DNA of 64,000 bases from the NCBI RefSeq assembly GCF_017377655.1, contig NZ_JAFREL010000079.1:1-64000 (forward strand), read 5' to 3'. Position numbers and translations under genes: made by a program. The stretch is from Candidatus Enterococcus ferrettii (GTDB lineage Bacteria; Bacillota; Bacilli; Lactobacillales; Enterococcaceae). Shown piece after piece: positions 15,538 to 23,971 of this stretch (positions are counted from its first letter, which is position 1; each line of letters begins with the position of its first letter). Below the pieces are notes generated by a model. The model did no database searches, had not been told where the DNA came from, and saw nothing but the letters and a program-made list of their open reading frames with translations.

Positions 15538-16368
15538 CTATCCTAAAAATCCAAGCGCTTTTCCTAAAATACCAACACCAAAAATGACGAAAATGATCAA
15601 CAACGGACTTACATTTTTCTTCAATAGCCATGACACAAATAAGGTTAAAATTAAGGCTAGCATTCCCGGCATAATACTATCTAAAATGTCTTGAACCGTT
15701 TGGGTAACAACCTTCCCATCTTCGCCGGTAATTCTGGTAGCCACAATCGGAATATTTATCGTCGTCCACTTACTGACTAAGGCCCCCATAACGAACAGCC
15801 CGACAATTGATGCTCCTTCGGTCAGCTTCTTCACACGGTTGCCGGCCATTTCCTTAATAATTTCATTTCCTTTTTCATAGCCGTATTTCAAACCGAAATA
15901 TTTGGTTGCTAAACGAATGGCATTGATCGATAAAAAGAATAATAGTGGTCCACCAATACTGCCGCTTAAAGCTAAAGAAGCACCTAACGCTGCCAAAACT
16001 GGACGAAGAGTCCCCCAAAAGATCGGATCTCCCACACCTGCCAACGGACCCATTAATCCAATCTTCATAGCGGAAATAGATGAGCCGGGCAACTGCTGTT
16101 CGCCCACTAAAGCATGTTCTTCTTCCATCGCCGCCGTTACTCCAAAAATTGGTGCTGTCAGCCAAGGATGAGTATTGAACCATTCCAGATGCCTCTTCAA
16201 TGCAGCATTTCTTTCCGGTCCCGGCTGGTAAAAACGTTTGATCGCTGGAATCATAGTGAAACAGTACCCCATTGCCTGCACCCGTTCAAAGTTCATTGAT
16301 CCTAAAAGAAAATTTGACCGCAGAAACATGCTGTTGATATCTTTTTTAGTTAATCCTTTTTGTTCCAT
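15538..16368 (-). CDS. manZ: PTS EIID, mannose family
   Basis: A 276-residue membrane component, partner of EIIC in the mannose-type transporter. It shows MFLRSNFLLGSMNFERVQAMGYCF near the start, GPLAGVGDPIFWGTLRPVL in the middle and a hydrophobic C-terminus. The sequence is close to canonical ManZ, so mannose, glucose or fructose-like hexoses are plausible substrates. It lies between EIIC and hxlA, and CTCC-complement spacing to the neighbours indicates one transcript. Confidence 0.9.
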   Translation of the reverse strand: MEQKGLTKKDINSMFLRSNFLLGSMNFERVQAMGYCFTMIPAIKRFYQPGPERNAALKRHLEWFNTHPWLTAPIFGVTAAMEEEHALVGEQQLPGSSISAMKIGLMGPLAGVGDPIFWGTLRPVLAALGASLALSGSIGGPLLFFLSINAIRLATKYFGLKYGYEKGNEIIKEMAGNRVKKLTEGASIVGLFVMGALVSKWTTINIPIVATRITGEDGKVVTQTVQDILDSIMPGMLALILTLFVSWLLKKNVSPLLIIFVIFGVGILGKALGFLG

Positions 16369-16382
16369 CTTCGTTCCTCCCC

Positions 16383-17186
16383 TTACATATCCAGATCATC
16401 ATCTAAATCATCATCGATCATTCCGGCATTTGCAGTTGCTGTTTGGACTACCATTCCTTCGTTGCGGTATTTCAATTGCAGGAATAAGAAGGCCATACAT
16501 AATCCCAAACCGCCAAAGCCAACTAAATTAAATTCTGTAAATGCTGCAAACAGGAACCCAATATAGAAAAATGGTTTTAAGTGAGGAACGTCCATCATGT
16601 TGATTACCATGGCGTAACCAACTACAACAATAATTCCGCCACCAATTTGTAATCCACCAGTGATCACTTCGGGAATTTGACCAAGGAAATTCCGAACTGC
16701 TTGCGCGTTAATTAAACAAATAATCAAGGTTGGAATCATCACCCGCAGTGCCTGCAACCCCATGGCCGTCACATGCATAATTTCAATTCCTTTATAATTG
16801 CCGTTTTCAGCATACGTATCCGCGCGGTGAATAAAAAATACTGTAATCGTTCGAACGAAAATGGTTAAGGCCTGACCGGCTGCTGCCAAAGGTACAGCAA
16901 TAGCAATTCCTTCCCCAACACCCTGATTAGCCGTAATAACTAAAATGGTTGAAATAACTGAAGCAATCGCTGTATCTGGAGCCATAGCCAGCCCGACATT
17001 CATCCAGCCCAAAGCCATCATTTCTAATGTTCCGCCTAAAATAATGCCTGTCGTCACATCCCCTAACACTAAACCAACTAAGGTACAGGCAACTAAAGGA
17101 CGATGTGTTTGCGCTTCATCTAAAACACTGCCCACACCCGTGATACCTGCCACTATCATTAACAGAATAATTTGAATGACACTCAT
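16383..17186 (-). CDS. manY: PTS EIIC, mannose family
   Basis: A 267-residue polytopic permease subunit forming the sugar channel with EIID. Typical ManY segments are visible: GSVLDEAQTHRPLVACTLVGLVLGD, then GGTLEMMALGWMNVGLAMAPDTA. The C-terminus ends in an unusual acidic tail (DDDLDDDLDM). An alternative target role for such EIICD pairs is as receptors of class IIa bacteriocins, which cannot be judged here. Confidence 0.9.
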   Translation of the reverse strand: MSVIQIILLMIVAGITGVGSVLDEAQTHRPLVACTLVGLVLGDVTTGIILGGTLEMMALGWMNVGLAMAPDTAIASVISTILVITANQGVGEGIAIAVPLAAAGQALTIFVRTITVFFIHRADTYAENGNYKGIEIMHVTAMGLQALRVMIPTLIICLINAQAVRNFLGQIPEVITGGLQIGGGIIVVVGYAMVINMMDVPHLKPFFYIGFLFAAFTEFNLVGFGGLGLCMAFLFLQLKYRNEGMVVQTATANAGMIDDDLDDDLDM

Positions 17187-17204
17187 TTTTACAACTCCTC
17201 ACTT

Positions 17205-17696
17205 TTATTTGTTTAGCTCATTTTTCAGCGTACGGATAAAATCAACACTTTGATCTCCTGGCAATTGTCTTAATTCCAATTTTACTCCCAACTGATCCAG
17301 CTCTTTGAAAGCTTCGATATCTGAATCCTTCACACTGACTGCTTTCGTTATTTGCTTGCGGTCCGTTTCAAAACGCATGCCGCCGACATTTACTTCCTTT
17401 ATGTCGACCCCCTGCTTAACCAAACGAACAATATCTTCAGGATTTTCAAACAGCAGCATTGCTTTGGCATCTGCGTATTTGGGTGATTTATACGCACGAG
17501 CCATTTTATCAACGCTGACCGCACTTGCTTTAATATTTGATGGTGCTACTGATAAAACTAAGGTTTTACGCATTTCATCACTGGCTACCGCATCGGATAC
17601 TACAATAATCCGGTCTACTGGTCGCAGTTTCACCCACTTTGTTAAAACCTGCCCATGAATAAACCGATCATCAATTCGTGCTAATTCAATTTTCAT
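17205..17696 (-). CDS. manX: PTS EIIB, mannose family
   Basis: A 163-residue cytoplasmic phosphocarrier with the active histidine H14 in IDDRFIHGQVLTKWV. It takes phosphate from the separate EIIA and passes it to the incoming sugar. Its start overlaps the EIIA stop by 4 bp (ATGA-type coupling). Confidence 0.9.
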   Translation of the reverse strand: MKIELARIDDRFIHGQVLTKWVKLRPVDRIIVVSDAVASDEMRKTLVLSVAPSNIKASAVSVDKMARAYKSPKYADAKAMLLFENPEDIVRLVKQGVDIKEVNVGGMRFETDRKQITKAVSVKDSDIEAFKELDQLGVKLELRQLPGDQSVDFIRTLKNELNK

Positions 17697-18121
17697 AACT
17701 CATCATCCTCCAAATCTGTATGCGTTATTTTGCTGATTTCCTCCGAGAAAACCTTGGCACTGCTTTCTCCAGCCGTTTTAGCTACCTTAGTTAACTCAAC
17801 TAAAGCTTGATCCTTTTGCGCTGCAGTCTCCAACAACATCGGTAAATTTACCCCCGTCACAACATCACAATTCTCCTGTCCAAAAATCAACTGACTAGCC
17901 GCGTTGTATGGCGTTCCCCCATAGATATCCACCAGAAACAGAATTTCTTCCTCTGGGAATAAACGGAGCTGCTCATGATATTTCTCCTGTAACTGAGGAA
18001 TTCCCTCTCCTTTTTTAAATGGAATGGCTTTGATTTTTTCGTCGGTACCAAAGACCATCTCAAAGGCATCCAGCAAACCCAACGAAAAATCTCCATGCCC
18101 ACTAACAATGATTACTGACAT
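17693..18121 (-). CDS. PTS EIIA, mannose family
   Basis: A 142-residue phosphocarrier with active histidine H9 in IIVSGHGDFS and the family segment LVDIYGGTPYNAASQL. It is the first gene of the sigma-54-dependent PTS/hxl operon; the promoter begins 37 bases upstream of the ATG. EIIA and EIIB are separate proteins here, unlike the fused ManX/ManL of many relatives. Confidence 0.9.
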   Translation of the reverse strand: MSVIIVSGHGDFSLGLLDAFEMVFGTDEKIKAIPFKKGEGIPQLQEKYHEQLRLFPEEEILFLVDIYGGTPYNAASQLIFGQENCDVVTGVNLPMLLETAAQKDQALVELTKVAKTAGESSAKVFSEEISKITHTDLEDDEL

Positions 18122-18157
18122 TTTTTCGCCCCTTTCTTTTTCAGTTACTTAATTAAT

Positions 18158-18173
18158 AGCAATTTACGTGCCA
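18158..18173 (-). promoter_or_regulatory. Sigma-54 (-24/-12) promoter of the mannose-family PTS/hxl operon
   Basis: On the minus strand the sequence reads TGGCACGTAAATTGCT, a perfect TGGCAC-N5-TTGCW sigma-54 site, upstream of the EIIA gene. The LevR-type activator encoded at 18289-21093 is the obvious partner. Confidence 0.93.
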
Positions 18174-18221
18174 AAATGGTTGTATCAATAAAAAATGCAT
18201 TGACTGAGTGCTTTTTTTGAC

Positions 18222-18261
18222 AAAAAACAAAGTGTATCAAACGGAAAATGATACACTTTGT
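18222..18261 (-). terminator. Terminator after levR 1 (possible activator site)
   Basis: A perfect 13-bp inverted repeat (ACAAAGTGTATCA / TGATACACTTTGT, 18227-18239 and 18249-18261) is followed by TTTTTTG on the minus strand. It fits a terminator for levR. Its position about 55 bp upstream of the sigma-54 site also leaves open a role as an enhancer for LevR. Confidence 0.75.
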
Positions 18262-18288
18262 TCACTGCTATTCAGGTTTGATACTACC

Positions 18289-21093
18289 TCAACTGATCTC
18301 TTTTATTATTTCAGCGATAAACAATTTCTCATCCCTTGACAAAACTAAATCCAGCTTCTGCTCAACACTAGCAATACTTTTTTCTACTTTATGAAGGTAT
18401 TCCTCTAACAATGGGGTAACCTCCTCCGAGTATTCTAGGCAATTCCCCTTTATAACCCGCTCAAAAGCAAAGGAAGTATGGACGACCATTTTCAAAATGG
18501 TCGAATTCGAAAAAGCAGCTTCACTATAGCTTTCCAGATCACTCATCCATTGCAGCAATAAATCAGTGATATGAATTGGATTTAAATAGACTAAGTAAGA
18601 GCGCAGGGTTTCTTCACAAAGATCTTTAATCAGCATGCTGCCATTGGGCGAGTTGTCTGCTGGCAGACTAGACAGATCCTCTCCCGAAACAATTGACCGC
18701 AACTGCTGCTCCCCCTGACCCTCGATCAAAGCCTCCAATGAAATAAACGGACAATCTGCTTCAGGATCTTTGGTTCCCACTGCTGCCATAAGTTCGTATC
18801 GTTCAACCAGTACTGGAATCTTCTGTTTCAACTCTAAAGCCGAAACCGTCAGCACTTCAATTACTTCGCTGCCATTCTGTGAAATAATACTGTTAATCAT
18901 TTGCTCTAGCTTCTTAGCCGTTCCTTCTCCAGACATACAAATCGATAGAATTGCCTTCGGACGCTGACTACGGTCTTCATAGAGCTGCAGCGAATTCATA
19001 AAATCCTTTTTGACTGAACTATAAATGGAGTGCAGATCAAAATTGGTGTAACTGATTTTTCTGACTACATCTAAGACAACCGCTGTAGTAACATTGGGAA
19101 TCGAAAGTACTTTCACTCCCGTCTCCTTCTGGATTTTCTTATCCATAATGGCTAGGGACCCCATGTCCACCAGCAGCAGCACTCCTTTACCATTGTCAAT
19201 TTTACTGACCTTTTCACACAAAATAGCAATAATTTCAGCTGGAGACACCGTCAAAGGCATGTCTACGGCCTCAATTGGTGCATAGCCCAACAATTCCGTA
19301 GCCACATCCACCATTGAAGTTGCCGTGGAGTTGCCGTGGGTTACAACCAGTGCACTAACCTTTTTGACCGTCTCCAACGAAATTATCGAAGAAAGCAGCA
19401 TGGTATAATACACCACTTCGATTTCTGGCAAATGAATATCGTATCTTTCCTGCAGCGTTTTACAGATGGTCAAGGCTGCCTCATATTCCTTTTTGTTCGT
19501 ATCGATAATCTCCTGATGACTAGTTGAAAGAGACAAATTGGTTTTTTCCCCTCTTTTCAAATAGGCATCCAAATGCATGCCCACATAATAATTAAAACGC
19601 CGGTCAAATTTTCGATTCAACTGTTGTTCAGCCTGCTCTTTTAGTACATCCACAATTTTCGTGATTTTAGGATTAACGAATTTCTGCAACGAATAGTTAG
19701 GTGAATCTTTTTCAACGACATTGCGAATATGGATATGCAGATCAGTCAAAATGTACTGATAAATATCCTCCTGAGAAACTCCCTCCTCCCGCAGAATTTT
19801 GACTTTTTTTTCAATGGATTCGTAAATATTAAAGTCCGCATCCTCATGATTTTCTTCTTCATCGTTCGTAGGATAGACCAATGTAACCACATCTAAATAG
19901 TCTGAAATGTCTTTGGTGCCGATCATGTTGGAGCGGCTGGTCATCCACTCCTGACCTACCTGACTGGGCAAATCCTGTACGTGAATCTCAATTTTATCTT
20001 TTGAATTAAGATTATTTACAAAGGCCTGCGCACAAACCAGCTGGACCTGCGATTTTAATTGCCCCACATTGCCAAAGTTAGCACTTGATAGTAAAACATT
20101 CATGACATCAATATCAATACTGAGAGTTTTCTCAATTCGTTTGGCTTCAATTCTAAACAGATACTTCAACAATTCAATTTTTTCCGGCAGCGAGCGTTTA
20201 GATAAAGGTGGAATTTCAATCGTCATAGGAATACGGCGGGTAAAGGTAGATAAAAGCACGGAAGACGGATTCTCGGTAGTAGCAAAAATAATCAGCACAT
20301 TGGCGCTGCGGCTCTTTCCACTTTCACCTAAACGGGAAAAGGTTTTATTATCTAGAAAGTAAAATAGCATTTCCTGTCCCTCGGGGGGAAGGCGGTGAAC
20401 CTCATCCAACAGTAAAATTCCCCCATCGGCTTGTTCAATTAGTCCACTTTTCTCAGAAGCAGCCCCAGTAAAGGCTCCTTCAACATAACCAAACAACTGC
20501 GACATTAACAGCTGAGGGTTGTTGTAATAGTCTGCACAATTAAAGCTGATAAATGGATTCCCTTCGTCAACAATGCCGGCATATTGCGCATATTGAAAAA
20601 CCTTCTTCGCGAAAAACGTCTTACCTGAACCAGTCGGTCCCAATAAAAGCATGTGCAAACCATTAGGCGGATAGTGAATCGCTGCCTTCGCTTGAGAGAT
20701 TGCCTTCTTCAAACTATCATTGTGACCAATCACCAATTGAAAAGGATCACTCGCACGTTTGTACACTGACTTATTTGTCGGAGAAATTTTAACCGGTTTT
20801 TCATCATCTAAACTGACGAAATCCTCAATTTCGAAATTCATGTCGGAGATTTCCATTAGATGATTGTTCAATAAAATTTCTAGTGGGATGTACCTTACAG
20901 GATAAGACTTAATCTTTACAACTCGTTCATCTCTAACCAGTTTATTAAGTTCTGCACTCACATTGGAACGGGCGATTTCTAAGGCTTGAGAGACTTCCTT
21001 GGCCGTACTTCCTGCCTGTTTCTGCAAATCTTCTACCCTGCTATCTCCCCATACCTCCAACAGATATTGAAAGATTCGATCAATTCTCTTCAT
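18289..21093 (-). CDS. levR: LevR-type sigma-54-dependent PRD activator 1
   Basis: A 934-residue activator. N-terminal winged helix (EVSQALEIARSNVSAELNKL), then an AAA+ sigma-54-interaction domain with Walker A GPTGSGKT, the sigma-54 contact loop GAFTGA and Walker B GGILLLDEVH. After this come a PRD, an EIIA-Man-like domain (LVVTHGNSTATSM), an EIIB-Gat-like domain (ICMSGEGTAKKLEQM) and a C-terminal PRD. This is the LevR/ManR layout, in which PTS phosphorylation at PRD and EII-like domains sets activity. It is adjacent to the perfect sigma-54 promoter at 18158-18173 and should activate the EIIA-hxlB operon. Its start overlaps the upstream hypothetical gene by 14 bp. Confidence 0.93.
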   Translation of the reverse strand: MKRIDRIFQYLLEVWGDSRVEDLQKQAGSTAKEVSQALEIARSNVSAELNKLVRDERVVKIKSYPVRYIPLEILLNNHLMEISDMNFEIEDFVSLDDEKPVKISPTNKSVYKRASDPFQLVIGHNDSLKKAISQAKAAIHYPPNGLHMLLLGPTGSGKTFFAKKVFQYAQYAGIVDEGNPFISFNCADYYNNPQLLMSQLFGYVEGAFTGAASEKSGLIEQADGGILLLDEVHRLPPEGQEMLFYFLDNKTFSRLGESGKSRSANVLIIFATTENPSSVLLSTFTRRIPMTIEIPPLSKRSLPEKIELLKYLFRIEAKRIEKTLSIDIDVMNVLLSSANFGNVGQLKSQVQLVCAQAFVNNLNSKDKIEIHVQDLPSQVGQEWMTSRSNMIGTKDISDYLDVVTLVYPTNDEEENHEDADFNIYESIEKKVKILREEGVSQEDIYQYILTDLHIHIRNVVEKDSPNYSLQKFVNPKITKIVDVLKEQAEQQLNRKFDRRFNYYVGMHLDAYLKRGEKTNLSLSTSHQEIIDTNKKEYEAALTICKTLQERYDIHLPEIEVVYYTMLLSSIISLETVKKVSALVVTHGNSTATSMVDVATELLGYAPIEAVDMPLTVSPAEIIAILCEKVSKIDNGKGVLLLVDMGSLAIMDKKIQKETGVKVLSIPNVTTAVVLDVVRKISYTNFDLHSIYSSVKKDFMNSLQLYEDRSQRPKAILSICMSGEGTAKKLEQMINSIISQNGSEVIEVLTVSALELKQKIPVLVERYELMAAVGTKDPEADCPFISLEALIEGQGEQQLRSIVSGEDLSSLPADNSPNGSMLIKDLCEETLRSYLVYLNPIHITDLLLQWMSDLESYSEAAFSNSTILKMVVHTSFAFERVIKGNCLEYSEEVTPLLEEYLHKVEKSIASVEQKLDLVLSRDEKLFIAEIIKEIS

Positions 21094-21499
21094 AAGGACG
21101 CTCCCAATTCTCTTTAATGAATACTGGCAAACGATTTAGACTTTGACGGTGCCAAGAACTGGCGGAAGCTTTGGGAAAGCTCATCTTCAGTTGCATGGTT
21201 TCTCCGTTTTCCAAAACAATTGTGGTATTCACCAACAAAATATCTGATAGAATGCCTTTAGTCAGTTCAAAGCTGACAATCTCTTTTTGCTTAAGAAAAA
21301 ATCCATCAGAATAACTGCCGCTTTTTTCATTATACCTGGCAGCAAAAAGAAAATTCTCCGACAAATAGATTATATTTGTGGTGGGATTCAGAGAACGAAT
21401 ATTTAAGGAAATCAAAGAAATTCCGACTGTTTTAGAAGCATTAGATTTAAGCGAGTCCATATAATCGGTAAAAGTACTTTCAGATAATAATAATGCCAT
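21080..21499 (-). CDS. Hypothetical protein co-transcribed with levR
   Basis: A 139-residue soluble protein with no family I recognise. It has no signal peptide or membrane segment. The middle is rich in beta-forming stretches (NIIYLSENFLFAARYN, IVLENGETMQLKMSF) and it ends in a Trp-containing basic segment (SSWHRQSLNRLPVFIKENWE). It has a good ribosome binding site (GGAGGATAAACC) and is the first gene of the transcript that continues into levR, overlapping it by 14 bp. A role in tuning LevR is possible but purely positional. Confidence 0.65.
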   Translation of the reverse strand: MALLLSESTFTDYMDSLKSNASKTVGISLISLNIRSLNPTTNIIYLSENFLFAARYNEKSGSYSDGFFLKQKEIVSFELTKGILSDILLVNTTIVLENGETMQLKMSFPKASASSWHRQSLNRLPVFIKENWERPYEEN

Positions 21500-21537
21500 T
21501 GGTTTATCCTCCGAGTTCTTTTTTTATTTTTACGGAC

Positions 21538-21565
21538 ATTATATCACCTGAAAAAATGTAAACAA
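21538..21565 (-). promoter_or_regulatory. Promoter of the hypothetical-levR transcript
   Basis: TTGTTT, a 16-base spacer and a perfect TATAAT on the minus strand lie about 40 bases upstream of the ATG at 21499. Confidence 0.65.
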
Positions 21566-21575
21566 GCTGAAATTT

Positions 21576-21600
21576 TGCATGTTTGCGTAATATTTTGCAC
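21576..21600. promoter_or_regulatory. Putative DeoR-type operator upstream of the levR transcript
   Basis: On the minus strand GTGCA-N8-CGCA-N3-ATGC, matching the element at 5383-5407. It begins 10 bp upstream of the -35 box, the same arrangement as at hexitol operon 1. The DeoR gene at 21974 reads away from it. Confidence 0.5.
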
Positions 21601-21973
21601 TTTTATGATCATATATCCAAATTTAAGGCCGGATTTGATATAATTATAGCGGCAGCATAACTTATTAAAGGAATAACTTTAGCTACTTAAAAGGATCTAT
21701 GAAAAGCCTCTCACATAGTAACCGACGCAGTTGACAATGAGTCCCCATTATTAAGCGTTCTGACAGTAATATCCTAGCAAACAATCACTTCAAAACAAGT
21801 ACTGCAGCTCAATGCTACTCCTTGTAAAGTAGTCGCTTTGCCACCTAAGGAAACAAAATTTTGTTTGACATAAAGCTACAGCTAAAAATAGTCTTGGAAG
21901 CTTGTGGGATCAAGCTTTCAAGTATTTAATTAGATAGATTTTGTATTATCGTGTTTTTTACGGAGGAAAATGA
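21601..21973. other. Non-coding leader region of deoR gene 2
   Basis: No reading frame is convincing. It holds a 16-bp palindrome (AAACAAAATTTTGTTT, 21851-21866) and an imperfect 11-bp inverted repeat (CTTGGAAGCTT / AAGCTTTCAAG, 21893-21922), with a TTGACA at 21865. One or more of these may be operators of the downstream regulator. A clear -10 box was not found. Confidence 0.4.
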
Positions 21974-22726
21974 ATGAAGAGAGTGGAGCGGCAGCAGCGC
22001 ATTGTTGAATTGGTAAATGAAGAAAAAAAAGTCTTAGCAAAAGACTTAGCGGCGAAATTAAAAGTCTCCGAGGATACGATTCGCCGAGATTTAAGAGAGT
22101 TGGATCAAAAGAAGCTGGTTAGACGGATTCACAGCGGCGCCATTCAGATCGGTCCGCCAGAAACCATGTTCCAATACAGAGTCAACAGCAAAACCAACGA
22201 AAAAAATTTATTGGCTAAAAAAGCAGCCTCGCTAGTTCACGAGGACAGTGTTATCTTAATTGATGGTGGAACCAGCAATCTAGCTTTCGCCAAGGCCCTA
22301 AACGACTCCTTTCGAGCAACCATTATCACCAACAGTCCGCCAGTCGTAATGGCTTTGGAGATGCACCAGAACTTGGAGGTTATTGATTTGGGCGGCACTT
22401 TAAATCATAAATACATGGTGAACATGGGGCTAGAGATGGCCGATAAAATTACTAAAATCCGAGCAGATTATTATTTAATGGGCATGTATAACATCGATGC
22501 TGTGACTGGCCTAACCGTTCCTACGCTTGAAGAATCGTTGTTAAAAAAATATATGTCAGAATCGTCTATGGAAACCATAAGCCTAGTCACAGAAGAAAAG
22601 CTAGACACGATTTCAAATTATGTGATTGGCCCAGTCAGTATGCTGGATACGATGGTTACAACTGGAAAAGACACCAAAGCGTATGCTGAAGCTGGGGTCA
22701 AAGTTTGGCAATGTGAGGATGAGTAG
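21974..22726 (+). CDS. DeoR-family transcriptional regulator 2
   Basis: A 250-residue regulator with the DeoR winged helix (VSEDTIRRDLRELDQKKLVRRIHSGAI) and the C-terminal sugar-phosphate domain (ILIDGGTSNLAFA, IITNSPPVVMAL). GGAGGAAAATGA precedes the ATG. It is a paralogue of the protein at 5494-6243: the helix-turn-helix recognition segments are nearly identical (SEDTIRRDL.ELD), so both may bind the same operator. It reads away from the levR transcript and probably contributes to its control. Confidence 0.85.
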   Translation: MKRVERQQRIVELVNEEKKVLAKDLAAKLKVSEDTIRRDLRELDQKKLVRRIHSGAIQIGPPETMFQYRVNSKTNEKNLLAKKAASLVHEDSVILIDGGTSNLAFAKALNDSFRATIITNSPPVVMALEMHQNLEVIDLGGTLNHKYMVNMGLEMADKITKIRADYYLMGMYNIDAVTGLTVPTLEESLLKKYMSESSMETISLVTEEKLDTISNYVIGPVSMLDTMVTTGKDTKAYAEAGVKVWQCEDE

Positions 22727-22753
22727 CAATTTTAATGAAGGTGAATTGGAAAG

Positions 22754-22776
22754 CAGTCTCAGTTTAGGCTGTTTTT
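22754..22776 (+). terminator. Weak terminator after deoR 2
   Basis: CAGTCT-CAGTTT-AGGCTG (one G-T pair) followed by TTTTTATT, 27 bases after the stop codon. Confidence 0.45.
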
Positions 22777-23185
22777 ATTTGTCATTCGCTGCTAAATTTA
22801 TACTCAAAAAAGTTCCTTCAGTCAATCCACATGCAAGGAATTGAATCTGTGTTTAAAGACATCAAGGTTGTGAAGCCCAGCTTACTGGAAAAAAATTCTG
22901 TCTTAGCAGGGTCGGCTTGACATGCTCGAGCTTGGCGGTTTTTCTGTCCAGTGTGAATTTCTAACAGTTTCCTCTGATGGCCCTGCCAGTATTTTGGCAG
23001 TTTATTATGATTACTAAGCCTTCTGGATTTACAAACCCTTTAAAATGTTGTGAATCTTTCAAAAAAATGCAGCTATCCATCTGTTAAGATTCCATAACCA
23101 GTAAAAACGGATCAGCTTTCCCCTTTCACAGAAAGAAATACTCAACAAACTGAACCCCACACCCAATTCAACAATTAATTTGTCC
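22777..23185. other. Non-coding, apparently decayed stretch
   Basis: No intact gene. A 29-codon plus-strand frame from the ATG at about 22830 ends with KPSLLEKNSVLAGSA, which vaguely recalls the C-terminus of ROK-family sugar kinases, but it is too short to assign. Nothing else is recognisable. Confidence 0.3.
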
Positions 23186-23905
23186 TTATTTCATTCCAGC
23201 AGCCAGCTTTTTTACTGTCTGAAGCAACGCTCTTGGACTTTCAACTACATAATCTGGAATTACTGTTTCGTCAGTGGTTTGATGGTCGCGATAATTCGCC
23301 CACACGGTTTTCCATTCAGCGGATTGTGCTCCTGCTATATCATTCAAGAAATTATCACCGATATAGTAGAGATTTTCTTTCCGAATTGTCAGCTTTTCCT
23401 CCAGCATTTTGAAGATACGAATATTGGGTTTAGAAACCCCCACCTCTTCAGAAATCAGCATATTTTCCGGAGAAATCCACTGGTTCAGCTTTAACTTTTT
23501 AATTTTTAGCGTTTGCTTTTCTTTGGTTCCATTAGTAATGATCCCGACAGTTATTTTCCTATCGGTCAGAGTATCAAACAGCTGCTCAACCTCGGGGAAC
23601 AGTTGGATTTCTTCTTGAAACTTCTCAAAGTCTGACTGAAAGGCCAGTGCTTGGTTGTCATCAATAGTTATTTTATAGTCTCGTAGAGCCCGTTGAATAC
23701 GATGAATTTGCATACTTCGCAATTTCGATTGTTCAAAACCATCCTGAAAACTTTCATCGCCATACTCACGCACCAGCTTATACAACTGTGAACCGTCTAT
23801 CTTCTCACTATCTTGGATGTTTTGATTCTCGAAGGCCTGTTGAAAAGCCTGTTGCTGGTCGTAAATGGTGTCATCGATATCAAAAATAAACGCTTTTTTC
23901 ATCAT
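23186..23905 (-). CDS. HAD-superfamily hydrolase (YjjG-like phosphatase) A
   Basis: A 239-residue haloacid-dehalogenase phosphatase. The catalytic motif FDIDDTIYD places the nucleophile at D9 and the acid/base at D11. Motif II is IITNGTKEKQ, motif III the lysine in EVGVSKPNIRIF and motif IV YIGDNFLNDI. An alpha-helical C1-type cap lies between motifs I and II. It is similar to the second HAD protein at 25461-26171, and the two flank the gatZ-like gene. Substrates of this subfamily are small phosphates (nucleotides, sugars); none can be assigned. Confidence 0.85.
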   Translation of the reverse strand: MMKKAFIFDIDDTIYDQQQAFQQAFENQNIQDSEKIDGSQLYKLVREYGDESFQDGFEQSKLRSMQIHRIQRALRDYKITIDDNQALAFQSDFEKFQEEIQLFPEVEQLFDTLTDRKITVGIITNGTKEKQTLKIKKLKLNQWISPENMLISEEVGVSKPNIRIFKMLEEKLTIRKENLYYIGDNFLNDIAGAQSAEWKTVWANYRDHQTTDETVIPDYVVESPRALLQTVKKLAAGMK

Positions 23906-23928
23906 TTAGTTCCCTTCTGGATAGAGGA

Positions 23929-23963
23929 AAAAATACTGCACCGTTTAATCACCGACGCAGTAC
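23929..23963 (-). terminator. Terminator after the gatZ-like gene
   Basis: On the minus strand AAGTACTGC and GCAGTATTTTTTCC pair across a loop of about 15 bases, with a T-run. It separates the gatZ-like gene from HAD hydrolase A. Confidence 0.7.
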
Positions 23964-23971
23964 TTTTTAGT

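Noticed and set aside
18227..18261. CRISPR-like or mobile-element inverted repeat
   Set aside because: A single perfect hairpin followed by a T-run after a stop codon is a terminator; there is no repeat array.
22777..23185. ROK-kinase pseudogene
   Set aside because: Only about 15 residues look similar, which is too little to support the call.
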